DNA of 64,000 nt from Berkiella sp964594635 (lineage in GTDB: Bacteria > Pseudomonadota > Gammaproteobacteria > Berkiellales > Berkiellaceae). The notes beneath the pieces were generated by a model. The model was not told the DNA's origin, searched no databases, and was given only the letters and a program-made list of their open reading frames with translations. Position numbers and translations under genes: made by a program. The stretch lies in the NCBI GenBank assembly GCA_964594635.1, contig CAZQMV010000004.1, positions 124,001 to 188,000 of the forward strand, given 5' to 3'. Position 1 is the first letter of the stretch. Every line of letters starts with the position of its first letter. Positions 52,152 to 60,809 of this stretch are shown piece by piece.

Positions 52152-54188
52152 ATGAATAATCCGTTATTAGAGTCCTTTGAATTGCCACCGTTTTCACGTA
52201 TTAAACCAGAACATGTTGAGCCAGCGATTGAGACGCTCATCAAACGTAATTTAATCATGATCAATGAATTGACCTTGCAACAAAAAAATCCCACCTGGGA
52301 TTCATTGGTGGCACCGATTGAAGATTTAGACGATGCGCTGAACAAAGCATGGTCACCTGTGTCGCATTTAAATTCGGTTGCCAATTCAAAAGAGCTGCGA
52401 GAAGCCTATCATTTGTGTTTACCTAAATTGTCAGATTATGGAACAACCGTCGGACAAAATAAGCAACTTTATGAAGCCTATGTGGCTTTGAAAGCGAGCC
52501 CCTCTTTTGCCACCCTAGAAAAAGCACAGCAAAAAACCATTACCAATGCCATTCGAGATTTTGAGCTTTCCGGCGTTGCGTTACCTGAAGCTGACAAAGA
52601 GCAATTTGCTATCTTAAGCAAAAAACTGTCAGAGTTGCAGAGCCATTTTCAAGATAATGTGATGGATGCAACCGATCATTGGTTTTATGACGCTCAGGAA
52701 AATGAATTAAAAGGGATCCCTAAAGAATCGATTGCGTTGGCGAAACTTGCGGCAGAAAAAGCTGGGGTTAAAGGCTGGCGTTTAACACTGGATTTTCCCT
52801 GCTACTACGCGGTCATTCAACATGCCGATAGTCGTGAATTGCGTCAAAGATTGCACGAAGCTTATAACACACGTGCATCCGAACTTGGACAAAATCCTGA
52901 ACGATGGGATAACACAGCGTTGATGGACGAGATTTTAGCAACTCGTCATGCTTTGGCTAAATTATTAGGTTTTAAAAATTATGCTGAGCGTTCGGTATTC
53001 AAGAAGATGGCCAAAGATCCCCAAAAGGTGATGACTTTCTTAGAAGACTTGGCAAAACTCACCAAACCTTTTGCGGAAAAAGAATTTAAGGAGCTACAAG
53101 CTTTTGCCAAAAAAGAATATGGCATCGATAAACTAGAATCTTGGGATATTCCGTACTACAGCGAAAAATTGCAACAACTCCAATATAGCCTTTCAGAAGA
53201 ACTCTTGCGCCCCTACTTTCCTGCAAAACAAGCAGTTACAGGATTGTTTGAAGTGGTAAGACGTTTGTATGGATTAAACATTGTTGAAGAAACGAATGTT
53301 GATAAATGGCACGATGATGTGCGTTTCTTTGCCATTCATGATAGTAAAAATGAGCTACTCGGGAAATTCTATTTAGATCTGTATGCGCGTAATCAAAAAA
53401 GAGGTGGCGCGTGGATGGATGAAGCTTGTGTGCGCCGCATGAGTCATGGCAAATTGCAGCACCCCGTTGCCTATTTGACCTGTAATTTTCGTGCTCCCCT
53501 TAATGATGAACCTGCGCTGTTAACCCATGATGAAGTCATTACCTTGTTTCATGAATTTGGCCATGGCTTGCATCATATGCTGACGAAAATTGATTATCCA
53601 AGCGTTTCTGGCATCAATGGCGTACCTTGGGACGCGGTAGAATTACCCAGTCAATTTATGGAGAATTGGTGTTGGGAGAGTGAAGCACTGGCCTTCATTT
53701 CCAGTCACTACCAAACCAAAGAACCGCTGCCTCAAGATCTGTTGCAAAAAATGATGAAAGCTAAAAACTTTCAATCGGCAATGCAGTTGATGCGTCAATT
53801 AGAATTTGCGTTGTTTGATTTTAGGATCCATTTAGAATATGACTCGAAAAAGGACAGCCAGATCCAATCAATTTTAAATGAGGTCAGAAAGAACTATGCT
53901 GTTGTATCGTATGCGCCCTACTCGCGTTTTGCGCATAGCTTTACCCATATTTTTGCCGGGGGTTATGCAGCAGGCTATTACAGCTATTTATGGGCCGAAG
54001 TATTATCAAGTGATGCTTTTTCAAAATTTGAAACCGATGGCATTTTTAATCAACAAACCGGCCAGGACTTTTTGCATAAAATTTTAGAAAAAGGTGGTAG
54101 TGAAGATCCCGATATTTTATTTAGAGACTTTCGTGGACGCGATCCTGAATTAACACCCCTTTTAAAACATCGTGGGCTTGTCACCTAA
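52152..54188 (+). CDS. prlC: Oligopeptidase A
   Basis: A 678-residue M3-family zinc metallopeptidase of the cytoplasm that degrades short peptides and cleaved signal peptides. The zinc motif is TLFHEFGHGLHHML with two His ligands and the catalytic Glu; the third ligand lies in the downstream ELPSQFMENWCWE. The N-terminus PPFSRIKPEHVEPAIETLI is the family start. Length matches E. coli PrlC (680). It ends at a strong hairpin. In E. coli rsmJ is next to prlC; here rsmJ is 6 kb away. Confidence 0.97.
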   Translation: MNNPLLESFELPPFSRIKPEHVEPAIETLIKRNLIMINELTLQQKNPTWDSLVAPIEDLDDALNKAWSPVSHLNSVANSKELREAYHLCLPKLSDYGTTVGQNKQLYEAYVALKASPSFATLEKAQQKTITNAIRDFELSGVALPEADKEQFAILSKKLSELQSHFQDNVMDATDHWFYDAQENELKGIPKESIALAKLAAEKAGVKGWRLTLDFPCYYAVIQHADSRELRQRLHEAYNTRASELGQNPERWDNTALMDEILATRHALAKLLGFKNYAERSVFKKMAKDPQKVMTFLEDLAKLTKPFAEKEFKELQAFAKKEYGIDKLESWDIPYYSEKLQQLQYSLSEELLRPYFPAKQAVTGLFEVVRRLYGLNIVEETNVDKWHDDVRFFAIHDSKNELLGKFYLDLYARNQKRGGAWMDEACVRRMSHGKLQHPVAYLTCNFRAPLNDEPALLTHDEVITLFHEFGHGLHHMLTKIDYPSVSGINGVPWDAVELPSQFMENWCWESEALAFISSHYQTKEPLPQDLLQKMMKAKNFQSAMQLMRQLEFALFDFRIHLEYDSKKDSQIQSILNEVRKNYAVVSYAPYSRFAHSFTHIFAGGYAAGYYSYLWAEVLSSDAFSKFETDGIFNQQTGQDFLHKILEKGGSEDPDILFRDFRGRDPELTPLLKHRGLVT

Positions 54189-54196
54189 AAAACCTG

Positions 54197-54228
54197 AACG
54201 GTGCAGGAAATGTGTTTTCTGCACCGTT
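54197..54228 (+). terminator. Terminator hairpin after prlC
   Basis: AACGGTGCAG pairs with CTGCACCGTT, and the inner GAAA/TTTT continues the stem to about 14 bp around a TGTG loop. Short U-rich GTTGTTCT follows, 8 bp after the prlC stop. The rest of the gap to 54545 holds no reading frame with support; a TATACT (54429-54434) may be the -10 of the rmf promoter. Confidence 0.75.
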
Positions 54229-54545
54229 GTTCTGGGTTGAATAACTTCGATTAAATCTGTCATAAATTGAATGTGCTTATCTCAATATAGCTACCGCTGA
54301 TTTTGAGTGGTCGTTCAGTGGACAGTGTATATTCAGGATGGGTTAATAGGCATGCACTATAATCTTTATTTATAGGCAAAATAAAAAGAAACCGAGGTAC
54401 TCAACTATTTTTTCTTATACAGTAAAAGTATACTGGAATAGTCACTCATTGCGTGACCAACATTCAACGGTTAACAAACATGCTTACCTAACCTTATAGT
54501 CATGTTTGCAGTACAGTCAGAAGTTCAGGCTCAATCGAGGTAACC

Positions 54546-54731
54546 ATGAAAAGAGTTAAGAGAGATATGACCCACCGCGCTTATAAATTAGGATACAATC
54601 AAGGAGTTAAAGGCCACACCAAAGAGAGATGCCCTTTCTTTGAATCGGATAAACGTGGTCAATGGTTAGGAGGTTGGCGTAGTGGCCATGCCGATTACGT
54701 GGCGGGCTATCGAGCGGTATCGGAAATGTAA
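54546..54731 (+). CDS. rmf: Ribosome modulation factor
   Basis: A 61-residue basic protein that dimerises 70S ribosomes into inactive 100S particles in stationary phase or starvation. MKRVKRDMTHRAYKLGYNQG, CPF near residues 29-31 and the QWLGGWRSGHADYVAGY block match E. coli RMF along its length (55 residues). GAGG precedes the ATG by 6 bp. It is a lone gene with a long 5' region and its own terminator, as expected for a growth-phase controlled unit. Confidence 0.93.
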   Translation: MKRVKRDMTHRAYKLGYNQGVKGHTKERCPFFESDKRGQWLGGWRSGHADYVAGYRAVSEM

Positions 54732-54749
54732 CATTGTTTAAGAGGAAAG

Positions 54750-54777
54750 AAACCCCGCAAATAGCGGGGTTTTTTTT
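54750..54777. terminator. Rho-independent terminator shared by rmf and the opposing small gene
   Basis: AACCCCGC and GCGGGGTT enclose an AAATA loop, followed on the plus strand by eight T. The minus-strand exit is also T-rich (TTTCTTT), so it can end both convergent transcripts. Confidence 0.9.
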
Positions 54778-54780
54778 GGG

Positions 54781-54993
54781 TTAAACGCGCAAATCAATAT
54801 GTTTAACGACTTCATTGTCAGGACTCTTTATCACCCCGTCTTCATTGCTAAGCGTTTCCTGTGTGTTCTCTCTTTTATGATTATGAATGCCAGAAGAAGG
54901 CGTGGTTGGATCGATTTTTTGGGTGCTAGAAGTCGTGAGAGCATTCTCAATTGCTTGACTGGCTATATGTAAAGTATCGCAGATGGACGGCAT
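54781..54993 (-). CDS. Small hydrophilic protein of unknown function
   Basis: A 70-residue, Ser/Thr/Asn-rich protein with no recognised family. A short N-terminal helix (ICDTLHIASQAIENAL) is followed by a probably disordered tail. An AAAGGAG ribosome site 7-8 bp before the ATG and a terminator 3 bp after the stop support a real gene. It converges on rmf, and its composition does not suggest a toxin, antitoxin or membrane peptide. Function unknown. Confidence 0.6.
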   Translation of the reverse strand: MPSICDTLHIASQAIENALTTSSTQKIDPTTPSSGIHNHKRENTQETLSNEDGVIKSPDNEVVKHIDLRV

Positions 54994-55072
54994 AAACTCA
55001 CTCCTTTACGACAGATAAGCATATCAAATAGAGTCATGTTCTGTTGAAAAGGTTCAGAAAAATAGCGTGCAT

Positions 55073-55945
55073 TTAAAGGGCAAGACGTGGAATTTTATCA
55101 GCAGGGATCCTAACCACACCTTCACTATCTTCAGGATAGAGGTGTGAAGGTTGTTGTTGCCATGCATGACCATAGATCACTTCATAACTCGCGGGGATAC
55201 AGCCGCTGGGTTGTTTAAATGCATTATAAGCTGCCACCATCTGAAGATAATGCTGCTTGGGTAGACAGCCTGTGGGACGTTGTTTATTCACGTTATGTGC
55301 CCCTGTCCCTTTAAGATCTTTTAATAAACTTTTCACATCTTGATAATGTATCGTGATCATCTCCATGTCGATCACAGGATCGCCAAAACGTAAATTGAGC
55401 AAATGATCCCCAATATCATGCATGTCGATAAATTCGTTCACATGAGTGTGACTGTCGACAGTGGCGAAGCTTGACTTGAGCTCATGTAAGGTATTGGGTC
55501 CAAGGGTCGAAAAAAAGATCATACCGTTGGGTTTTAAAATGCGCTTAAACTCGGCAAAAGCCAGTTGGACATCGGTGCACCATTGCAGGGTGAAATTAGA
55601 AAAAATCAAATCAACGCTATGATTAGCTAAGGGAAGATTTTCAGCATCTGCACATAAATAATGAGGCGCACTTTTCCAAAATTGCCATGGTTGCTTACTT
55701 TTCGCAAATTGCGCCATCCCTTGCGCAAGATCAATACCAATAATGATGCTTTGTGGGAATTTTTGTTGTAAAGCACGAGTGTGCCGGCCAGTTCCGGCAC
55801 CTACATCTAAAATGATTTGGGGCTTTTGTTTTAGATAATCAAGACGCTCCAACAATCGGTTACCAATTTCCTGTTGAACAAAAGCATGTTTATCGTAGGT
55901 TTTGGCAGCAAGGCTAAAAGAGCGTGCGATATCTATTTTATTCAT
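55073..55945 (-). CDS. bioC: Malonyl-ACP O-methyltransferase
   Basis: About 290 residues. It methylates malonyl-ACP to start pimelate synthesis for biotin. SAM motif I is IILDVGAGTGRHTRALQQ, with GIDLAQGMAQ as motif post I and SNFTLQWCTD downstream; the C-terminal KGTGAHNVN block is a BioC hallmark. The ATG at 55945 overlaps the bioB stop as ATGA and is preferred over the TTG at 55960. bioF, bioD, bioA and bioH are not in the window. Confidence 0.95.
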   Translation of the reverse strand: MNKIDIARSFSLAAKTYDKHAFVQQEIGNRLLERLDYLKQKPQIILDVGAGTGRHTRALQQKFPQSIIIGIDLAQGMAQFAKSKQPWQFWKSAPHYLCADAENLPLANHSVDLIFSNFTLQWCTDVQLAFAEFKRILKPNGMIFFSTLGPNTLHELKSSFATVDSHTHVNEFIDMHDIGDHLLNLRFGDPVIDMEMITIHYQDVKSLLKDLKGTGAHNVNKQRPTGCLPKQHYLQMVAAYNAFKQPSGCIPASYEVIYGHAWQQQPSHLYPEDSEGVVRIPADKIPRLAL

Positions 55946-56931
55946 GAAATAACCTGACAAGGAATGGTTTTGGTGCTAAGAGGCAATGATTCAGGTGTTA
56001 TGCCTAATTTTTTAAGTAATTGTAGATCTTGCTGCATATCAACGTTATCGGTGACTAATAATTTTTCACTATGATGTATCGAATTAGCACCAGCCATAAA
56101 ACATAATGCTTGCATGGTATCAGACATTTGTACGCGGCCACCAGATAATCGAACATAGGCTTTTGGCATTAAAATTCGTGCTAAGGCTACCATGCGAATA
56201 AAATCAAATTCTTCAACAGGCGTGACATTTTCTAATGGCGTACCAGCAATGGCTACCAGTTGATTGATAGGAACACTATGTGGATGGGTAGGTTGGTTTG
56301 CTAAGGTGAGCAGCAGATTTAATCTATCTGCTAAGGTTTCACCTAGGCCAAGGATCCCGCCGCTACACACTTTAATGCCCGCTTGTCTTACGATTTCTAA
56401 GGTATCGAGTCTATCTTGATAACTGCGGGTGGTTGATACTTTTGCAAAATGTTCGCTTGATGATTCTAGATTATGATTGTAATAATCCAAGCCGGCTTCT
56501 TTGAGCGCTACTGCTTGATGCGGTTTTAATTTACCAATCGTAATGCAAGCTTCTAAGCCAAAAGCTTTAATGGTTTTTACCATTTCTAGCACATTGGCTA
56601 AATTTCGCTCCGTAGGGCCGCGCCAAGAAGCCGCTAAACATAGCCGAGTGGCACCACGCGCTTTGGCTTTTTTAGCTTCATTCACAATATCGTCAGTGCT
56701 GGCTAAGGGTTCATTTTGCACACCGGTTTCATTGTAAACACTTTGTCCACACCAGGCACAATCCTCTGGACAGCCACCGACTTTAATATTATACAAACCA
56801 CACACTTGAATGGTATTCGCAGGAAATGATACACGATGAAATTGTTGTGCTTGTAACAACAAATCCATAAAAGGTTGATGATAAAGCGTATGAGCTTCTT
56901 CAAAAGTCCAATCGTGACGCAAGGTTAGCAT
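55942..56931 (-). CDS. bioB: Biotin synthase
   Basis: A 329-residue radical SAM enzyme that inserts sulfur into dethiobiotin. The CxxxCxxC cluster is in GGCPEDCAWCGQS near residues 52-64; YYNHNLESS and the [2Fe-2S] and substrate residues in CSGGILGLGET and RLSGGRVQMSD follow. Length is normal (E. coli 346). It is translationally coupled to bioC and diverges from comF over 66 bp. No palindrome resembling the E. coli BirA operator was seen in that gap. Confidence 0.97.
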   Translation of the reverse strand: MLTLRHDWTFEEAHTLYHQPFMDLLLQAQQFHRVSFPANTIQVCGLYNIKVGGCPEDCAWCGQSVYNETGVQNEPLASTDDIVNEAKKAKARGATRLCLAASWRGPTERNLANVLEMVKTIKAFGLEACITIGKLKPHQAVALKEAGLDYYNHNLESSSEHFAKVSTTRSYQDRLDTLEIVRQAGIKVCSGGILGLGETLADRLNLLLTLANQPTHPHSVPINQLVAIAGTPLENVTPVEEFDFIRMVALARILMPKAYVRLSGGRVQMSDTMQALCFMAGANSIHHSEKLLVTDNVDMQQDLQLLKKLGITPESLPLSTKTIPCQVIS

Positions 56932-56997
56932 AATGGTTATGAACTCTTTTTGTATTGATCAAGGCGCACATCGTAGGCTGGCGTTCGGCAGGGATCA

Positions 56998-57738
56998 ATG
57001 TTGCCTAGCCAGATGGTGAACAAGTGGTTAAAAATTGTACAACGCCTAGCGAAGCATTGTCTACAATTCCCGATAAATTGTCTATTGTGTTGCCAGCCTA
57101 GCATGCGCACTTTTGCGCTGTGTATCGCTTGTGAAGCAGCGCTGCCTTGGCTACCCACCGTTTGTCCTCGCTGTGCGCTTCCCCCGGATGATGAGCAAAA
57201 TGGCTGCTTGTGCGCCAAAAAAGCGCCTTCATATGATGCCTTACAAGCTTTATTTGATTATGCATGGCCAATGAAGAACATTATCGCAAAATGGAAATAT
57301 GGTGGTCAGTTGCATTTTGCAATGATGCTGGCTCATTTTATGCAGGAACGACTGACGCCTCGTTTTCCCATCGACTGCATCATACCTGTGCCGCTACACC
57401 CACAGAGATTACGCGAGAGAGGCTTTAATCAAAGTATCGAATTGGCTGCTGGCATTGCCGGACATCTTAATATCCCAATAGATAGGCGAAGCTGCACGCG
57501 AATGATCAACACGTCTTCTCAATCCCAATTAGGCAGGGCTGGACGTAACAAAAACATTCAAAGCAACACTTTTGCGATTCATCGCGAATTTACAGCCAAA
57601 CATGTATTGATTATTGAAGATATTGTCACAACGGGAGCTACCATCAATGCGTTAAGTGCTGTTTTAAAACGTCAAGGTGTACAGACTGTAGAAATATGGT
57701 GTTGTTGTCGAACCCTTAAAACTGCTAAGTCCTTATAA
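56998..57738 (+). CDS. comF: ComF family phosphoribosyltransferase-like protein
   Basis: A 246-residue protein. An N-terminal zinc-ribbon-like cysteine array (CLLC, CIAC, CPRC, GCLC, about residues 29-76) precedes a type I phosphoribosyltransferase fold with PVPLHPQRLRERGFNQS and the PRPP loop VLIIEDIVTTGATINAL. ComF/GntX members are linked with DNA uptake and often lie beside bio genes (comF next to bioH in E. coli). AGGG is 5 bp before the ATG. A second ATG five codons later is possible. Confidence 0.92.
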   Translation: MLPSQMVNKWLKIVQRLAKHCLQFPINCLLCCQPSMRTFALCIACEAALPWLPTVCPRCALPPDDEQNGCLCAKKAPSYDALQALFDYAWPMKNIIAKWKYGGQLHFAMMLAHFMQERLTPRFPIDCIIPVPLHPQRLRERGFNQSIELAAGIAGHLNIPIDRRSCTRMINTSSQSQLGRAGRNKNIQSNTFAIHREFTAKHVLIIEDIVTTGATINALSAVLKRQGVQTVEIWCCCRTLKTAKSL

Positions 57739-57745
57739 GTAGGGT

Positions 57746-59059
57746 GTGAAAGAGGCGACAAGAATGAATGCTATGTATACAAGATTCGGGTTGCAAGGAC
57801 CCAGCTTTGCCACATTGCCTGATAGCCATGAGTATGGATTATTTAAACAAAAAGCATCTGGGCTTGTGACATTAGACATTCAAAAAGAATTAGCAGCGCT
57901 CCAATCAGCAACGGATACACTTCATATCACGGTGCCAACGATTGGCTTTACCGATCCCCTCTTAGATTATTCACCGGTGCCGCGTTTTGGGATTTTACTG
58001 AGCATCAATGGCTTGATAGCCAATCATAAAAATGATCTTGGCGCAAAAGCACAAGTTTTTGCAACGGATATTACAGGTTTGCAATATCCACTGCTTCGTA
58101 ACTCAAATAACACAGTCGATTATGGGCTTATTCAAGAGCGTACTCACATATCGCACTTATTTACGACGATCACGGCGATTACCTATGTTTTTTATGCTGA
58201 TCAATTGAGCAAAAATTTAAGCAAATTAGACAATGAACAGCTTACCGGTATGCTGGAATGTTGGTTATGCTATTTACCCCAAACACCCTTCATTGTTTCA
58301 TTACAGGTTAAAAATGGGCAAGGACAAGAAAAACTGGCTAGAGAGCTTTGTTATTATCCAAGTTCACAGCTATCTAAAGCAGTGTTCTCTCATAATGAAA
58401 CCATTGATTGTCAAGCAAGCGTAAGTGATCCCTTTACTTATTACCGTTCGCGTTGGGTATGTGATGTGCAATTAAAAGAGACCGTGTTACGTCTGACACA
58501 CCATGCTGGATTAAGTTATGCTGCAACGCGAGCGTTATTGCAACATTTGCTCCCACAACAAACGTTTTTTTCGCGTTTTATGCAACAGAACACGAAACAA
58601 AGTATCAAAAATCGTTATGATCTCTACCCGCAATACCAGGAACCCTTTTATGAACATCTATTGTCTTGTATTTTAGATCAATCATTGCCGCTGTTGGCAT
58701 TACAAGATTTTTTTAATGAAGTGGCACACAAACAAGACAAGCTAGAAAAAGTGAGTGAGCATTGGGATTTTCATGACAAAGCGGTGTTAAAGTCTTCGCT
58801 AAGATTGACATCAATAGCGCATTTTGTGGATGCCTTGGATGAGCTTATTTCACTGAAAGATCCACTACTGACAGCCAAATTACAGCCACAATTTACGCAA
58901 GATGCAAAGGTGCTTAACATCGAAGTCAAAGTCGCACTAGAAGATAAAGACGGACGATTGAATGACATGACGGCCAAGTGGCACAAAGAAGAAGAGGCAC
59001 TTTGCCAAGATGCTTATGTGAAAGTTGTTAATGATGAAAATTATTGGAGGCTTCGTTGA
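57746..59059 (+). CDS. Protein of unknown function, coupled to a J-domain gene
   Basis: 437 residues from a GTG at 57746, or 431 from the ATG at 57764, which has GAGG 9 bp upstream and is more likely. No family is recognised. No signal peptide or membrane segment is visible. The first 160 residues look mixed alpha/beta (LHITVPTIGF, RFGILLSING); the rest appears helical, with a KDKLEKV/EELISLKD-type charged C-terminus. The stop overlaps a potential TTG start of the J-domain gene, and comF lies 7 bp upstream. Function unknown; a chaperone-linked partner of the next gene is inference. Confidence 0.78.
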   Translation: MKEATRMNAMYTRFGLQGPSFATLPDSHEYGLFKQKASGLVTLDIQKELAALQSATDTLHITVPTIGFTDPLLDYSPVPRFGILLSINGLIANHKNDLGAKAQVFATDITGLQYPLLRNSNNTVDYGLIQERTHISHLFTTITAITYVFYADQLSKNLSKLDNEQLTGMLECWLCYLPQTPFIVSLQVKNGQGQEKLARELCYYPSSQLSKAVFSHNETIDCQASVSDPFTYYRSRWVCDVQLKETVLRLTHHAGLSYAATRALLQHLLPQQTFFSRFMQQNTKQSIKNRYDLYPQYQEPFYEHLLSCILDQSLPLLALQDFFNEVAHKQDKLEKVSEHWDFHDKAVLKSSLRLTSIAHFVDALDELISLKDPLLTAKLQPQFTQDAKVLNIEVKVALEDKDGRLNDMTAKWHKEEEALCQDAYVKVVNDENYWRLR

Positions 59060-59061
59060 AA

Positions 59062-59412
59062 ATGAATGACGAAGCTGTTGATTTTAATGAGGTGACAAAA
59101 ATGTACCGGATTTTGGGGCTGCCATTCGCGGCATCCAAAGTGGAGGTGCGCCATGCCCGCAATAAGTTGCTTGCCAAGTTTCATCCAGATAAGCAACAAC
59201 TGGCATCACCCATAGATGAGCAAGAAATGAATAAGAGAACACGATATATCCAAACTGCCTTTTTATATATCAATGCGCATTATGCTGCGATTCAACAATC
59301 TCTAGAGTTTTTACCAGAAACACTATTAACCAATCAGATCCCAGTGAGTGCGCGCAGTTATTGGGTGTACACCAGCATTGAACGAATTACGCCTCCTGAT
59401 CAAGAAGCTTGA
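59062..59412 (+). CDS. Small J-domain protein
   Basis: About 116 residues from the ATG at 59062; a TTG at 59056 overlapping the previous stop has the better-spaced GGAGG. Residues 11-75 form a J domain: MYRILGLPFAAS, a basic helix II, KFHPDKQ with the essential HPD at 41-43, then helix III/IV (RTRYIQTAFLYINAHYAAI). Nothing else follows but a 35-residue tail, so it lacks the G/F, zinc and C-terminal domains of DnaJ. By family it should stimulate an Hsp70 ATPase. It may serve the upstream unknown protein. Confidence 0.82.
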   Translation: MNDEAVDFNEVTKMYRILGLPFAASKVEVRHARNKLLAKFHPDKQQLASPIDEQEMNKRTRYIQTAFLYINAHYAAIQQSLEFLPETLLTNQIPVSARSYWVYTSIERITPPDQEA

Positions 59413-59468
59413 TCCACAAAGATAATTTTGCCATTCTAAGGTTCTTGCGCAACAACAGGGATAGTTCC

Positions 59469-60239
59469 ATGCGCTTTTTAAAGTTTAGTTTCTTAATCCT
59501 TTTTGCATTCACATTGCAAGTAAAAGCCAGTGATGATGAAGTGCATCTGGCTGTTTCTACCACAATCCAAGGCCCCTTGGATATTATTTGTGCAAAGTTT
59601 AGCCAAGTAACACCTTACCGCTGCAAAATGACCACTGCACCCACCGGTCATTTATATGCGCATGTCATGCATGGTATGGCGTATGATTTATTTTTGTCTT
59701 CTGATGAAGAATATACACAAGGTCTTATCAATGCCAACAAGGTCGATCCATTGAGTCGATTAGTCTTGGCAATGGGAAAAATTGTTTTGTGGAGCGCCGA
59801 TCCTGCTGTTAATCCACAAGTGTTACAAAACACATTGCTTCATGAATCGAATGCCGCGATTGCTTTGGCGAACCCTGGTGCATCAAGTTATGGTGCAGCC
59901 GCAAAAGAAGTATTACAAAAATATAATTTGTGGACGCATATTCAAGGTCGTTTGATTTATGGCCGCAACATTCGTCACACCTATGAACTCATCGAAAGCC
60001 AGAAAGCTTCATTAGGGTTTGTTTCTCTGGCACAATTATCTCCAGATGAAAGAGCGAATCATCATTACTGGGAGCCCGATCCCAAATCGTATAAGCCGGT
60101 GATCCATGAAGTGATTACCTTAAAGCAACTCCAACACCCTAAAGCGACTGCCGCGTTTATGGTCTTTTTGAAAGGTAATCAGGCTCGTCAGATCTTACAA
60201 GAAGCGGGTTTTGATCATGTTGCCGGACGGATGATATAA
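59469..60239 (+). CDS. ModA-like periplasmic substrate-binding protein
   Basis: About 256 residues from the ATG at 59469, chosen because it starts a clear signal peptide (MRFLKFSFLILFAFTLQVKA) and follows AGGGA; an in-frame ATG at 59409 would bury that signal. The body matches the type 2 periplasmic-binding fold of ModA: LAVSTTIQGPLDIICAKF, YDLFLSSDEEYTQG, ALANPGASSYGAAAKEVL, and SLGFVSLAQL. The first oxyanion-binding Ser motif is replaced by TAPTGHLY. No modB or modC permease or ATPase gene is near, so it is an orphan; molybdate binding is unproven. Its end overlaps rsmJ by 25 bp. Confidence 0.85.
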   Translation: MRFLKFSFLILFAFTLQVKASDDEVHLAVSTTIQGPLDIICAKFSQVTPYRCKMTTAPTGHLYAHVMHGMAYDLFLSSDEEYTQGLINANKVDPLSRLVLAMGKIVLWSADPAVNPQVLQNTLLHESNAAIALANPGASSYGAAAKEVLQKYNLWTHIQGRLIYGRNIRHTYELIESQKASLGFVSLAQLSPDERANHHYWEPDPKSYKPVIHEVITLKQLQHPKATAAFMVFLKGNQARQILQEAGFDHVAGRMI

Positions 60240-60805
60240 ACATCAAAGCGATGACTACGGCCTTTATAGTCAAAATCGGGCTTTTTGATTAACCATGGTG
60301 CATTGACTGGCCGCTTAACCACGACACGTTGCAAAGCTCTCGTTAAACAAAGCGCAATCAATTCTTCGCTATCTTCATCAAAGCCAACCACTGTTTGTAA
60401 GTATCGCATGTCTTTTTTGACGAGCGCTGATTTGGTTTTGACTGGAAACATGGGATCACAATAAATCACGGACGGGGTAGCGTCTTGGTGCGCACGTAAA
60501 TAGGCCATGGCACAACTTTGAACGAGACGCATCTTCGCAATGATGGGAGCAAGTTCAGGATCCTTAGCAGCATGCTGGAGCCCTTCTTGAAGCATGGCAC
60601 TGATCTCTGGGTGTCGTTCAAATAAGGTGACATCACAACCCAGTGCAGCTAACAGAAAAGATTCTTTTCCTAAGCCTGCAGTGGTATCAAATACATCTGT
60701 TGGTCCCGTTTTTTTCAGGCCAATCGCTTTGGCAATCAGCTCATTGGTGCCTTGTAAGTGTTGTAAGCGATAGCGCAATCGGCTATCGGTGAAATCCACA
60801 AGCAT
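60215..60805 (-). CDS. rsmJ: 16S rRNA (guanine-1516-N2)-methyltransferase
   Basis: About 196 residues from the ATG at 60805 (an upstream in-frame ATG at 60850 gives 211). It methylates G1516 of 16S rRNA. Motifs are DVFDTTAGLGKESFLLAALGC (SAM motif I), VIYCDPMFPVKTKSALVKKDMR and VVVKRP. E. coli RsmJ has 250 residues; the N-terminal about 55 residues of that protein are missing here, leaving the methyltransferase core. It follows the permease gene by 4 bp, or overlaps it with the longer start. Confidence 0.92.
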   Translation of the reverse strand: MLVDFTDSRLRYRLQHLQGTNELIAKAIGLKKTGPTDVFDTTAGLGKESFLLAALGCDVTLFERHPEISAMLQEGLQHAAKDPELAPIIAKMRLVQSCAMAYLRAHQDATPSVIYCDPMFPVKTKSALVKKDMRYLQTVVGFDEDSEELIALCLTRALQRVVVKRPVNAPWLIKKPDFDYKGRSHRFDVYIIRPAT

Positions 60806-60809
60806 GAAC

